DNA of 64,000 bases from Streptomyces sp. NBC_01788 (GTDB taxonomy: Bacteria; Actinomycetota; Actinomycetes; Streptomycetales; Streptomycetaceae): assembly GCF_035917575.1 (NCBI RefSeq), contig NZ_CP109090.1, forward strand, positions 372,001 through 436,000, given 5' to 3'. The position numbers and the translations under genes are program-made. Under the pieces are notes generated by a model. It ran no database searches and was not told the DNA's origin. It was given only the letters and a program-made list of their open reading frames with translations. Each line of letters opens with the position of its first letter. Within the stretch, counting starts at the first letter, position 1. This document shows, piece after piece, positions 25,238 through 34,900 of the stretch.

Positions 25238-27685
25238 ATGATGTCTCCACAGACACCGACAGGTCCCCGGCGCCGTCTCGGTTCCATTCGGCTCTCGCTG
25301 GTCCTCCTGGCCCTGGTCCCCACTGTCGCGCTCACCGCCATGTGGGGTGTGACCACGACCCAGATGTTCTCCGAGGGGCTCCGGCTGCGCTCACAGACGG
25401 CGTTGAGCCGTTCGACCGGCGCCATGGGCACCGACGCGGCGCTCAGCCTCCAGCAGGAGCGCGGGCTGTCGGCGGCGTGGCTGGCGTCCCCGCACGGCTC
25501 CCGGGCCGCTCTCGAAGCGCAGCGCAGGACCACGGACAAGGCGGTGGCCGAGCTGGTCCGCCATGCCGACTCGATCAGACAGGCCCCCGCCCGCATCAAG
25601 AACCGGATGTACTCGGTCGTCGCGTCGGTCGGCAGCCTGGAGTACTACCGGGGCCAGGTGGACAAACCGACGGACATCACCGGCGAACAAGCCCTGGACC
25701 AGTACACCGCGATCATCGACGACCAGATCCACGCCTTCCAGGAACTGTCCCAGGTCGACGACGGCGACCTCACCTCCCAGGCCGGCCCGCTCGTGGCGCT
25801 GGAGCACGCCGCCGAGCTGGTCTCCCAGGAGAACGCGCAGCTCACCCTGGCCTGGTCGTCCAAGCACATGGACCCGGAGGCGTGGGACAGGTTCGCCCAA
25901 CTGGTCCACACCCGCCGCTGGCTGGTCGAGGACCAGATCGTCCCCTCGCTCCAGGGCAGCACGAAGACGCAGACCGAACGGATCCTGCAGTCGGCGGAGT
26001 GGCGGACGCTCGAGACCGTCGAGGACCGGGTGCTCTCGGCCCGCGACAAGGCCACCGGCGCACGCGGGATCGCGCTGCCGGACGCGCGGGAACGATGGAC
26101 CACCGCGGTCGACAAGCTGTCCGTCCAGTACGCGGCACTGATCCAGCAGCAGACGGACGAACTGCTCGACCGCAGTGCCGAGCGAGCGTACGGGCTGCTG
26201 CTGAAGGCCGCCGTCCTGAGCGCGGCAGGCCTGGCCGCCCTGGTCGTGTGCGTCGGAATGTCCTGGCGGATCACCCGGTCCCTCTCCCGGCGTCTGCTGG
26301 GGCTGAGGATCGCCACGCTCCGCCTGGCCGAGGAGCGGCTGCCCGACGTGGTGGCCCGGCTGGAGCGGGGCGAGACGGTGGACGTGGAGTCCGCGACGCC
26401 ACCACTGGACTACGGCACCGACGAACTCGGCCAGGTCGCCCACGCGTTCAACTCCGCGCAGCGTACGGCCGTGCACACCGCGGTGGAACTCGCCGACACC
26501 CGGCGCGGTTTCCAGAAGGTGATTCTCGGAATCGCCCGGCAGAGCCAGAACCTGATCAACCTCCAGCTCAGCAAGCTCGACGCACTGGAAAGACGGCACC
26601 AGGACCCGGAGTTCCTCCAGGGCCTGTACGAACTGGACTCCATGGCAAGCCAGTTGCGCCGCTACGAGGAGAACCTCGTCATCATCAGCGGCGAGCAGCC
26701 CCGGCGCAGCTGGAGCGAACCGGTCGCGCTGATCGACATCCTGCGCGGTGCCGTCGGGGAGGTCGCCGAGTACCAGAGGGTGGAGGTGCACACCGACGAG
26801 GAGGTGTACCTCGCGCCGCCCGCCGTGGCGGACGTGATCCACCTGCTGGCCGAGCTCATCGACAACGCGACCGCGTACTCCGCCGCGCCGAGCCCCGTCG
26901 GAGTACGGGCGGCGATGGTGGCCAAGGGCCTCGTCATCGAGATCGAGGACCGCGGCCTCGGTATGTCCGAGGAGGACTACGCCCAGCTCAACGCCCAGTT
27001 GGCCGAGGCCCCCCAGTTCGATGTGGTGGCGCTCGCCGACGACCTGCGGCTCGGCATGTTCGTGATCGCCCGCGTGGCCACCCGGCACGGCATCACCGTG
27101 ACCCTGCGCCCCTCGCCCTACGGCGGTACCAGCGCGATCGTGCTCGTCCCGCACGACATCGTGGTGCACGAGGCGCCCGCCTCCCCGCGGACGCAGCCTC
27201 AGGCGTCCGGGCCGGGGCGGCTGCCCGCGCCGGCGAGCCCGGAACGGCCCGCCAAGACCCCGTCCCCCGCCGCCGCTGCCCGGCGGAGGACACCGTCCGC
27301 AGGGCAGAATGCCTCCCGTGCGGGTGAAAGCGGCGGCGACGCGAAACGGACACGTGCGCCGGGGATCTCGCCGCTGCCGCGCCGGGTGCCACAGACCAGC
27401 CTGGCCGCCGAGCTGCGTGGGGAGTTCACGCCCGCCGTCGAGAACGACCCGCTCGACGACTTCACCGCCGAACACGCCGCCTCCTCCCTGGCCGGCTTCC
27501 AGCGCGGCACGCGCCGGGCCCAACACGACGACAGTCCTGAGCGGGACGCGGAACCGGAGGAGGCCGCCGCACCAAACGGCCCCGACGGTCGCGTTCCCGC
27601 CGCAGGCACCGCCGTCCCCGAGGCCTCGACCGTGTTCGAGCCCGGAGGACATCCCCCCTCGACTTCGCCCGCCGACCGCACATGA
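25238..27685 (+). CDS. cvnA: Conservon sensor kinase with nitrate/nitrite-sensing domain (CvnA)
   Basis: About 815 residues. Membrane helices are near 17-37 and 321-346 (AAVLSAAGLAALVVCVGMSW). The extracytoplasmic part between them is a NIT-type helical sensor. A HAMP-like segment and a kinase core follow, with HATPase motifs ELIDNATAYSAAPSPVGV and EDRGLGMSEEDY, ending in a Pro/Ala-rich tail of about 170 residues. In the dimerisation helix (LYELDSMASQLRRYEENL) Ser468 stands where related kinases have the phosphoacceptor His of LDHLATR. The stop overlaps an ATG of the next gene's longer start, which suggests translational coupling. It is the first gene of a cvnABCD unit. Confidence 0.92.
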   Translation: MMSPQTPTGPRRRLGSIRLSLVLLALVPTVALTAMWGVTTTQMFSEGLRLRSQTALSRSTGAMGTDAALSLQQERGLSAAWLASPHGSRAALEAQRRTTDKAVAELVRHADSIRQAPARIKNRMYSVVASVGSLEYYRGQVDKPTDITGEQALDQYTAIIDDQIHAFQELSQVDDGDLTSQAGPLVALEHAAELVSQENAQLTLAWSSKHMDPEAWDRFAQLVHTRRWLVEDQIVPSLQGSTKTQTERILQSAEWRTLETVEDRVLSARDKATGARGIALPDARERWTTAVDKLSVQYAALIQQQTDELLDRSAERAYGLLLKAAVLSAAGLAALVVCVGMSWRITRSLSRRLLGLRIATLRLAEERLPDVVARLERGETVDVESATPPLDYGTDELGQVAHAFNSAQRTAVHTAVELADTRRGFQKVILGIARQSQNLINLQLSKLDALERRHQDPEFLQGLYELDSMASQLRRYEENLVIISGEQPRRSWSEPVALIDILRGAVGEVAEYQRVEVHTDEEVYLAPPAVADVIHLLAELIDNATAYSAAPSPVGVRAAMVAKGLVIEIEDRGLGMSEEDYAQLNAQLAEAPQFDVVALADDLRLGMFVIARVATRHGITVTLRPSPYGGTSAIVLVPHDIVVHEAPASPRTQPQASGPGRLPAPASPERPAKTPSPAAAARRRTPSAGQNASRAGESGGDAKRTRAPGISPLPRRVPQTSLAAELRGEFTPAVENDPLDDFTAEHAASSLAGFQRGTRRAQHDDSPERDAEPEEAAAPNGPDGRVPAAGTAVPEASTVFEPGGHPPSTSPADRT

Positions 27686-27696
27686 AGGACACCCAT

Positions 27697-28125
27697 ATGA
27701 CACGCCCCACACCCGCCACACACACCCAGCTCGACCAGCTGCTGACCGGTCTCGTGGAACGGGTCGCCGACGTCAACCACGCCGTTGTGCTCTCCGAGGA
27801 CGGACTGGTCGTCAGCAAGTCCACCGGATTCCCGCGCGACGACGCCGAGCGGCTGGCGGCGACCTCGTCCGGTCTGATGAGCCTCAGCAAGGGCGTCAGC
27901 ATGGACTTCGGTGGCGGCCCGGTGCGGCAGGCGCTCATCGAGCTGGCCCACACCTATCTGATTCTCACCTCGGCCGGACCGGGCGCCCATCTGGTCGTTC
28001 TCACCGGCCCGGGCGCCGATGTCGGTGTGGTGGCGTACCAGATGAACATGCTGGTGAAGAAGATCGGCGAGCACCTGAGTGCGGCCCCGCGTGCGGGTGC
28101 CGACGCGTCCGGCAACGGCGAGTGA
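27697..28125 (+). CDS. cvnB: Roadblock/LC7 protein of the conservon (CvnB)
   Basis: 142 residues from the ATG at 27697, chosen for AAGGA seven bases upstream; an ATG at 27682 overlaps the cvnA stop. It is a single roadblock domain: HAVVLSEDGLVVSKSTGF, AERLAATSSGLMSLSKGVS, YLILTSAGPGAHLVVLTG and the last helix YQMNMLVKKIGEHL. In conservons CvnB binds the kinase and the GTPase and may act as a GAP-like or adaptor subunit. Confidence 0.95.
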   Translation: MTRPTPATHTQLDQLLTGLVERVADVNHAVVLSEDGLVVSKSTGFPRDDAERLAATSSGLMSLSKGVSMDFGGGPVRQALIELAHTYLILTSAGPGAHLVVLTGPGADVGVVAYQMNMLVKKIGEHLSAAPRAGADASGNGE

Positions 28126-28126
28126 G

Positions 28127-28483
28127 GTGAGCGGAGGCGACGCGGCGGGACGGCTCGTTCGGCCGTTCACCCTGACCAGTGGACGCACCCGTCCAAGCCG
28201 CGCCGACTTCACCCTCATCACGATGGTGACGGCGGTGGATCCGCCGCCCGAGCGGGCCGCCCGGCTTCAGCCCGAACACGCGCGGATCCTGAAGCGGTGC
28301 GCGGAGTCCATCACAGTGGCGGAGCTCGCCGCCCACCTCGATCTTCCGGTGAGCGTCGTGGTGATCATGCTCTGCGATCTGCTGGACGCCGGACGGATCA
28401 GCGTCCGCCGGCCGTCCCCGGTCTCCCGCACCCTGGACCTGGACCTTCTGCAGAAAGTGAGGGACGGCCTTGACCGGCTCTGA
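28127..28483 (+). CDS. cvnC: DUF742 protein of the conservon (CvnC)
   Basis: 118 residues with a GTG start one base after the cvnB stop. It has the DUF742 pattern RLVRPFTLTSGRTRPSRADF, then a winged-helix part (ITVAELAAHLDLPVSVVVIM, LLDAGRISVRRP). It is the third member of the fixed conservon order and links the receptor complex to the GTPase. Its end overlaps the start of the GTPase gene by 14 bases. Confidence 0.95.
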   Translation: MSGGDAAGRLVRPFTLTSGRTRPSRADFTLITMVTAVDPPPERAARLQPEHARILKRCAESITVAELAAHLDLPVSVVVIMLCDLLDAGRISVRRPSPVSRTLDLDLLQKVRDGLDRL

Positions 28484-29075
28484 CACCACCGTTCGGCCGT
28501 CATCGGCCCCCGACACAGCGAAGATCCTGATCGCCGGGGGCTTCGGGGTCGGCAAGACCACCATGGTCGGTTCGGTCAGCGAGATCGTCCCGCTGCGCAC
28601 CGAGGAGCCGCTGACCGCCGCGGGCCTGGGCGTCGACGACCTCGACGGCATCGAGCACAAGCAAGCCACCACAGTGGCCCTGGACTTCGGCCGGATCACG
28701 GTGAGTTCGGACCTTGTGCTGTATCTCTTCGGCACACCCGGTCAGCAGCGGTTCTGGTTCATGTGGAACGACCTGGCCGTGGGCGCGCTCGGCGCGGTCG
28801 TCCTGATAGACGTCCGCCGGCCGGAGACCAGCTTCGCCGCCATCGACTTCTTCGAGAGCCGGAACATTCCGTTCGTCGTCGGCGTCAACGGCTTCCACGG
28901 AGAGCACCCCTATCCGCCGGAGGAGATCCGGGAGTCCCTGGCGCTGCCCGAACACGCCCAGGTCATGCTGTGCGACGCACGTGACCGTGAGTCGTGCCGG
29001 GACGTCCTGATCGCCCTGGTAGACCAGTTGATCGCCTCAGCCGCCCAGGCGGACACAGCCGGGCTTGCCGGGTGA
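28470..29075 (+). CDS. cvnD: Conservon small GTPase (CvnD)
   Basis: 201 residues. The TTG start at 28470 follows GAGGGA. The P loop is GGFGVGKTT at about residues 23-31, the switch II region is LFGTPGQQRFWFMWNDL, and the base-recognition strand is FVVGVNGFHGE, where NG replaces the usual NKxD. This matches MglA-like CvnD proteins. It completes a cvnABCD set that relays an outside signal in a way compared to G-protein-coupled receptors. Known conservons in S. coelicolor affect development and antibiotic production. Confidence 0.95.
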   Translation: MTGSDTTVRPSSAPDTAKILIAGGFGVGKTTMVGSVSEIVPLRTEEPLTAAGLGVDDLDGIEHKQATTVALDFGRITVSSDLVLYLFGTPGQQRFWFMWNDLAVGALGAVVLIDVRRPETSFAAIDFFESRNIPFVVGVNGFHGEHPYPPEEIRESLALPEHAQVMLCDARDRESCRDVLIALVDQLIASAAQADTAGLAG

Positions 29076-29195
29076 GGACGGGCAGGTGAGCGGACTCGGC
29101 CGGTGTCCGGCGGCAGGCGTTGTCCAGCCCGGGTCCGAAGGCCGGGCCGGCACCAACTCTCCTGCGGGACCGCCCGGTTAGCCGTGCCTCGGACG

Positions 29196-30029
29196 TCAGC
29201 AATACGGTGGCTGATTGGTCAGGGACGCCGCCACCCGCATCCACACGCCGAACAGCCGATAAAGGCCGGGCAGAGCGCCCTGTGCCTGAACGGTCCGGCT
29301 GTCCGCCGAGGTGACTCCTGGGATTCCCAGCAGCGTCGAGGCCACGGAGGCCGACTGCCAGCGAACAGTGAGGGTTGACGGGTCCGCGGCGGGTGCCGAT
29401 GTCCTCGGCGGTGCGGAGAGAGCAGTAGCGACCGTTTCCTCGATGGCCGCGCGTGCTTCTTCCGGCCGGCGCAGATCCGCCGCGAACCGGTCCCGCGCGT
29501 CCTTCACGGCCACGGTGCTCACCGACGGGTCCCATTCCGTCATCTCCGTGCAGGCGCAGTCGTCACCGGTGAGGACCGCCACCGGAACGCCGATGGCAGC
29601 CGCGGTGGCGTGGGCCAGACCGATCTCCCCGACGGGTCGGCCGTCCAGCCACATGTCCTCGATCTCGTGGCCCATGAAGCTGTGACTCAGCACACCGAGT
29701 GCCCCGGCCCGGGAGTGGTAGCCGACGCAGATCACGGCATCGTGCTCGGGGGTGAGACCTTCGAGCATGCCCATCTGCTTGGGCCTGCCACGGATGAGGC
29801 GGGCTGCGGGATGCAGTGCCTCGGGCAGGATGTTGCGCATCGGTCCGTGCGCGTCGTTGACGGTGACCTCGGTGGCTCCGGCGGCAACGGCACCACGGAC
29901 GGCCGCGTTGACGTCCTCCGCCATCATCAGCCGTCCACGCTCGTAGTCCCGGCCGCCGGGCTGGACATCCTCGGCGTCGACGAGCCCCGTGACGCCCTCC
30001 ATGTCCGCACTGATATAGATCCGCACCAC
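29196..30029 (-). CDS. M55-family D-aminopeptidase (DppA-like)
   Basis: 277 residues with a GTG start and GAGGAG upstream. The zinc and catalytic residues of DppA all map: D9 and E11 (ISADMEGVTG), H61 (NDAHGP), H105 (GYHSRAG), H116 (LSHSFMGHEIEDMWLDG) and E135 (GEIGLAHA). DppA removes D-amino acids from short peptides such as those from cell wall turnover. It stands alone here, without dipeptide transport genes, between the conservon and a small transposable element. Confidence 0.93.
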   Translation of the reverse strand: MVRIYISADMEGVTGLVDAEDVQPGGRDYERGRLMMAEDVNAAVRGAVAAGATEVTVNDAHGPMRNILPEALHPAARLIRGRPKQMGMLEGLTPEHDAVICVGYHSRAGALGVLSHSFMGHEIEDMWLDGRPVGEIGLAHATAAAIGVPVAVLTGDDCACTEMTEWDPSVSTVAVKDARDRFAADLRRPEEARAAIEETVATALSAPPRTSAPAADPSTLTVRWQSASVASTLLGIPGVTSADSRTVQAQGALPGLYRLFGVWMRVAASLTNQPPYC

Positions 30030-30174
30030 GTACTCTCCTCAAGTCGCGTCCGGCCTCCTCCCGTCCGTGACAGCACGCAGCCACACGGACGGCCTCTGGC
30101 CGAAGGCCGATGTCGCCTTCTCGATCAGTGAGTCGCACTGCCGAAGGATGCCAGGTCCCACAGGGCCTGGACCG

Positions 30175-30340
30175 CTAGGGTCTTTCGTTTGGATCAGGCC
30201 GGATCAGGGAGCGGGGTCTGATGCCGTGCATCGCAAGGCGGAGGAGGGCGGCAGGGCGGAGCCCTGCCAACCGACGACAACGCCGCGAGGCACGGCACCA
30301 GGGCCCGCGAGCCCGGCATGATCCAAACGAGAGGCCCTAG
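30175..30340. mobile_element. MITE-like element with 22-bp terminal inverted repeats
   Basis: The 166-base element begins CTAGGGTCTTTCGTTTGG and ends with the inverted counterpart, with two mismatches in 22 bases. Inside are further inverted stretches (TGATGCCGTGC against GCACGGCACCA) and a perfect central hairpin GGCAGGGC-GGA-GCCCTGCC at 30250-30268. No coding capacity. It could be moved by a transposase encoded elsewhere. Its right end supplies the stop codon of the next gene, and CTAG at both ends may be the target duplication. Confidence 0.85.
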
Positions 30341-30546
30341 CTCCGGCGGCCGGCGCGAGCGAGGCCGGCCAGGTACCTGATCAGGCCCAGGGTCGCGGTG
30401 GCGAGGAGCCCACCGACGCCTGCCCGGGCGCTGGATCCCAGGAGGGTGTCCGTGGGCAGCTTTCCCACCGCGTAGAGGCTGAGCAGCGCCAGCACGAAGA
30501 ACGAGAGGACGGCCGCAAGTGCTCTGGCCGGTCGGGAGCCGTTCAT
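30337..30546 (-). CDS. Small two-helix membrane protein
   Basis: 69 residues with a GGAGAAA ribosome site and ATG start. Helix 1 is ALAAVLSFFVLALLSLYAVG. A Gly-rich second hydrophobic stretch is GVGGLLATATLGLIRYLAG. Function is unknown. The MITE-like element ends at its last codons and provides the stop, so the natural C-terminus may have been longer. Confidence 0.65.
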   Translation of the reverse strand: MNGSRPARALAAVLSFFVLALLSLYAVGKLPTDTLLGSSARAGVGGLLATATLGLIRYLAGLARAGRRS

Positions 30547-30758
30547 CGCCGTTTCTCCGGTGCTGCTCGCGGGGCTGCGGGCCTTGTCCGGCCTCGTGTG
30601 CTGAGTGGTGGACCCGTCGGGCCCCGGGGAGTCCGGCATGCGCCGGGCAGCCGGGTGTGAACGCGCAACATCATACGTGGATTCGACCTTGCCCAGAGGT
30701 GGTCCCGACGCGCTGCTGAGCTGAGCGAGGCGAGTTCCGCCATGTCCGTGAGGACAGT

Positions 30759-31748
30759 TCAGAGCTGCGGCTCCCGGGCCACCCATCCCCGCTCGTAGGC
30801 GTGCCAGCCCAGTTGGAGACGGGTCGACACTCCGGTCAGTTCCATCAGGCCCTTCACCCGCCGCTGCACGGTCCGCAGCCCCAGGTCCAACTGCTTCGCC
30901 ACGCTCGCGTCCGTCATCCCGGCCAGCAGCAGCGACAGGACCTCCAGGTCCGTGGCGTCCGGCCCGTTGGACTCCTCCTCCACCCGGCCGCCCCCGCCGA
31001 GCCGGAGCGGCATCGCCTCCCGCCATACCGCCTCGAACAGGCCCATCAGCGACTCCAGCAGTCCGGAGCCGTGCACGACCAGGGCCGCGGGCTCCGCGCC
31101 CCGGCCGGTCAGAGGCACCATCGCCAACGCCCCGTCGGCGACGACCAGCTTGGTGGGCACCCGGTCGACAACCCGGCACTGCTCGTCACGGCCGAGCGCC
31201 GCCGACAACTCCAGGATCCCGGACGGCAGCGACAGCACCTCGCGCTCCACCACCACCCGGTACGACACCCCGCGCGTGGCGGCCCGCTCCTCGGCCTCGT
31301 TCTCCATGCCGCTCACCGCGACCGGTTTCCCGGTGACCAGGGCGCACACCTCGCTCGTCGCCCCCAGTTGCAACTGGAAGAAGCGGTGCGCCACCGCACT
31401 CGCCCCCGTCACCACCTCGACCAGGTCGTGAACGGCCGAATCGGTCGCCTCCACCCGGTACTCCTCGGCGAGCAGCGCGGCCGCCCGCTCCGCCTGCTCC
31501 AGTTCATGGCGCTGCTGGGTCAGCAGCGCCCCCAGCGCCACCGCGGGCAGCGCCGCCACCCAGCGGTCGACGCGGGACGAGGACTGGGCAGCCAGGCCGC
31601 TCCGTTCCAGCCCTCGCAAAGCCCGTTCGGTGTCCGGTTCGGGAAGTGCCAGCCGATGGGCCAGGTCGGAGACCTCCGCGGCGCCCACCGCCACAAGGGC
31701 TCGGTACACCGACTCCTGTATCTCGTCCAGACCAATGGCTCCCAGCAT
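30759..31748 (-). CDS. TrmB/LuxR-like HTH regulator
   Basis: 329 residues with GGGGAG upstream. The N-terminus (LDEIQESVYRALVAVGAAEV, DLAHRLALPEPDTERALRGL) is a TrmB-type winged helix. The middle is a ligand-type domain. The C-terminus is a LuxR-type HTH (LEVLSLLLAGMTDASVAKQL, LGLRTVQRRVKGLMELTGV). Regulators of this build often sit next to secreted subtilases in Streptomyces. Here the subtilase gene starts 219 bases away on the other strand, so it is the likely target. Confidence 0.88.
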   Translation of the reverse strand: MLGAIGLDEIQESVYRALVAVGAAEVSDLAHRLALPEPDTERALRGLERSGLAAQSSSRVDRWVAALPAVALGALLTQQRHELEQAERAAALLAEEYRVEATDSAVHDLVEVVTGASAVAHRFFQLQLGATSEVCALVTGKPVAVSGMENEAEERAATRGVSYRVVVEREVLSLPSGILELSAALGRDEQCRVVDRVPTKLVVADGALAMVPLTGRGAEPAALVVHGSGLLESLMGLFEAVWREAMPLRLGGGGRVEEESNGPDATDLEVLSLLLAGMTDASVAKQLDLGLRTVQRRVKGLMELTGVSTRLQLGWHAYERGWVAREPQL

Positions 31749-31967
31749 CCCCGCTCCCCTCCCGGTACGTCCCGGACGAATTCATTCCGCACACCGTCGT
31801 CGCCCTCGGGCGTCCGGCGCGGCGAAAAGCGGCCACGGCGTAAACCCGCCGTGGTCATCATCCCTTCAACGTCTGTCGCTCTGCCAATGTGGCGCCACGG
31901 CAGTACCGACAACTTCCGGAATTCCGCTGTTAGTTCAGAGGTAGCCCGGTTTCACCTAGGGAGAGCC

Positions 31968-34900
31968 ATGCGTCCGATATCGCGTACGGCACTGGGGGCG
32001 GCCACCGCCGCCGTCCTGGCCGTCACCGCGATCGCACCGTCCGCGGCCGCGCCGCAGGACGATCCGACCGTGAAGAGACCACTGACCGGCGGCACGATCG
32101 CCGCCGGGGCAGGCGCACCGGTCACCGTCACCCTGGTCACCGGCGACAAGGTCCTGGTACGCACGGACAGTTCGGAGGCCGCCTCGGTCACCGCACTGTC
32201 CCGTGAGGACGGCTCCGTGCCCCTCCTGCAGACCCGGCAGTCCGGCAAGGACCTCTACGTCTACCCCGACACCGCCGCCCGCGCGCTGGCCGCGGGCAAG
32301 GTCGACGAGGAACTCTTCAACGTCACCGGACTCGTCCGGCAGGGCTACGACGACGCGCACACCGCCGCGCTGCCGCTGATCGCCGTCTACGGGAGCGCCG
32401 CGGCCCGCACCACGCCCGCCACCCCGCGCGGCGCGAAGCGCGGCCCCGCACTGGACGCCATCGACGGCGTCGCCCTCACGACGGACAAGGCGAAGGCCGC
32501 CGACTTCTGGGCGGACGTCACCAACCCCCGTGCCCGTTCCGCCTCCGGCCTGAAGAAGCTGTGGCTCGACCGCAAGGTCCGGGCCGCCCTCGACCGGTCC
32601 ACCCGGCAGATCGGCGCCGACCTCGCCTGGGCCGCCGGATACACCGGCAAGGGCACCAAGGTGGCCGTCCTCGACACCGGCGCCGACGCCGAACACCCCG
32701 ACCTCAAGGGCCGGATCACCGCCTCGGAGAACTTCACCGACTCCCCCACCACCGACGACCGGCAGGGCCACGGCACCCACACCATCTCCACCGTCGGCGG
32801 CTCCGGTGCCGCCAGCGACGGCAGGAAGAAGGGCGTCGCCCCCGACACCGAACTGCTCAACGGCAAGGTCCTCAACGACAGCGGCTACGGCGCCGAATCC
32901 TGGATCATCGCCGGAATGCAGTGGGCGGTCGACCAGAAGGCCGACGTCGTCTCGATGAGCCTCGGCAACCCGGAACCGACCGACTGCACCGACCCGATGA
33001 GCGTCGCCGCCGAGAAACTCGCCCAGAACAAGGACACGTTGTTCGTCATCGCGGCGGGCAACTCCGGCCCGACGCTCAACACCGTCTCCTCGCCCGGCTG
33101 CGCCCCGAGCGTGCTGACCGTCGGCGCCGTCGACCGCGACGACTCCACCGCCCAGTTCTCCAGCCGCGGACCCGTGCTCGGCGCGCACACCCTCAAGCCG
33201 GAGATCGCCGCCCCCGGCGTCGACATCTCGGCCGCGGCCGCGGGCGGCCGGGGCCTCTACGCCTACCGGTCGATGTCGGGGACGTCGATGGCCACCCCGC
33301 ATGTGGCAGGCGCCGCCGCCCTCGTGAAGCAGCGTCACCCGGACTGGACCGCCCAGCAGGTCAAGGCCGCTCTGGTGTCGTCCGCGCAGAGCGACATCCC
33401 CGGCGACGTACGCGAGACCGGCGCCGGCCGGCTCGACGTGAAGGCCGCCATCGACACCACCGTCGTCGGTGCCCCCGCCGTCCAGGCCGGGACCTACGCC
33501 TGGCCGCAGAAGGGCGGCGACCGCACCACTGTCGACCTCCCCTACACCAACTCCGGCAGCAAACCGATCAAGTTGTCGCTGAAGGTCCAGGGCGTCACCG
33601 GCAACGACGGCTCCGCGGTGCACTCCCCCGTCGCCGGGCTCGACGCGAAGACCGTCACCGTCCCGGCCGGCGCCACCATGAAGGTACCGCTGCGCATCGA
33701 CCCGGCCGCGCACCTCAAGGCGGCCCAGTACGGCGACGTCACCGGGCGCGTCCTGGCCACCGGACCCGGCGGCGTGAGGGCCTCCACCCCCTTCTCCCTG
33801 TACGTCGAGCCGCGGACCGTCACCCTGCGCGTCAAGATGATCGACCGCGCAGGCGAACCCGCCACGGGCTCCTCCTCGTTGGACGTCATCGGCACCGACA
33901 CCGCCGACGGTGAGCGCCGCTTCAACGACGGCGCCGCCGAGCAGGTCTACCGGGTGCGGCCCGGCGCGTACTTCGTCTCCGGTTTCGTCATGACGCCGGA
34001 CGCCGCCGACGCCACGGGCGGCATGACCGACTCGGTCGGCTACCTCGCCCGGCCCCAGGTGGACGTCGCCAAGGACACCACCGTGGTGCTCGACGCCCGC
34101 AAGGCCCACCGTCTCCGGGTGGAGACCGCGGACCGCGCCTCCGAGAGCCGCTCCACCACCCTGGCCTTCGGCCGCACCTGGGACGGGACCTGGCTGCACG
34201 CCGGCTCCGTCACCGGCAACCGGAGCGTCCGGACCTACCTGGCGGACGTGCAGGGCAAGGCGCGCGACGGCGACTTCGAGTTCGCCAGCTTCTGGCGCGC
34301 GTACGCCCCGCAGCTCGAGAAGCTGTCGGTCGTCGGCGGTGCCGCACTGCACCCGCGGATGGCGAGCACAGGCTCCGTCAACCTCGACGGAACGGGCGAG
34401 GCCGCGCTGGTCGACGCGGGCACCGGCACCCCCGATGAACTGAGGGCCGCCGGCGTCGCCGGGAAGATCGCGCTGGTCGAGGCCGACGACGACGACGGCT
34501 ACCTGTACAGCCTGGCGCGTGACGCGAAGGCCGCCGGCGCGAAGGCGGTCCTCGCCCACCGCCGGGCCGCGGGCCCCTGGCAGCCGTCGATGGGCTTCGG
34601 CCAGGCGCCGGTGCCCTCACTCGGCATCGAGGCGGACGAGGCCGCGGCGCTGAAGTCCGCCCTGGCCAAGGGCGCGGTGACGCTGCGCTGGAAGGCCACC
34701 GCCGTCAGCCCGTTCGTCTACAACCTCGCCTTCCCCGAGACCGGCCCGGTCGTCTCCGACCGCACCTACCAGGTCAGGGACGAGAAGCTCGGCACGGTCA
34801 CCGCGACCTACGAGGCGATGGGCGTCGCGGCGGACTACGTCGACACGATGGTCATGGCCCGTCCGTACGGCGGGGTGTTCTCCGCCGCCGGCGACTCCGT

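Noticed and set aside
25391..27721. 776-residue minus-strand frame opposite cvnA
   Set aside because: Shadow frame of the kinase gene with low-complexity composition.
31956..34559. 867-residue minus-strand frame opposite the subtilase
   Set aside because: Shadow frame; the protease on the plus strand is unmistakable.
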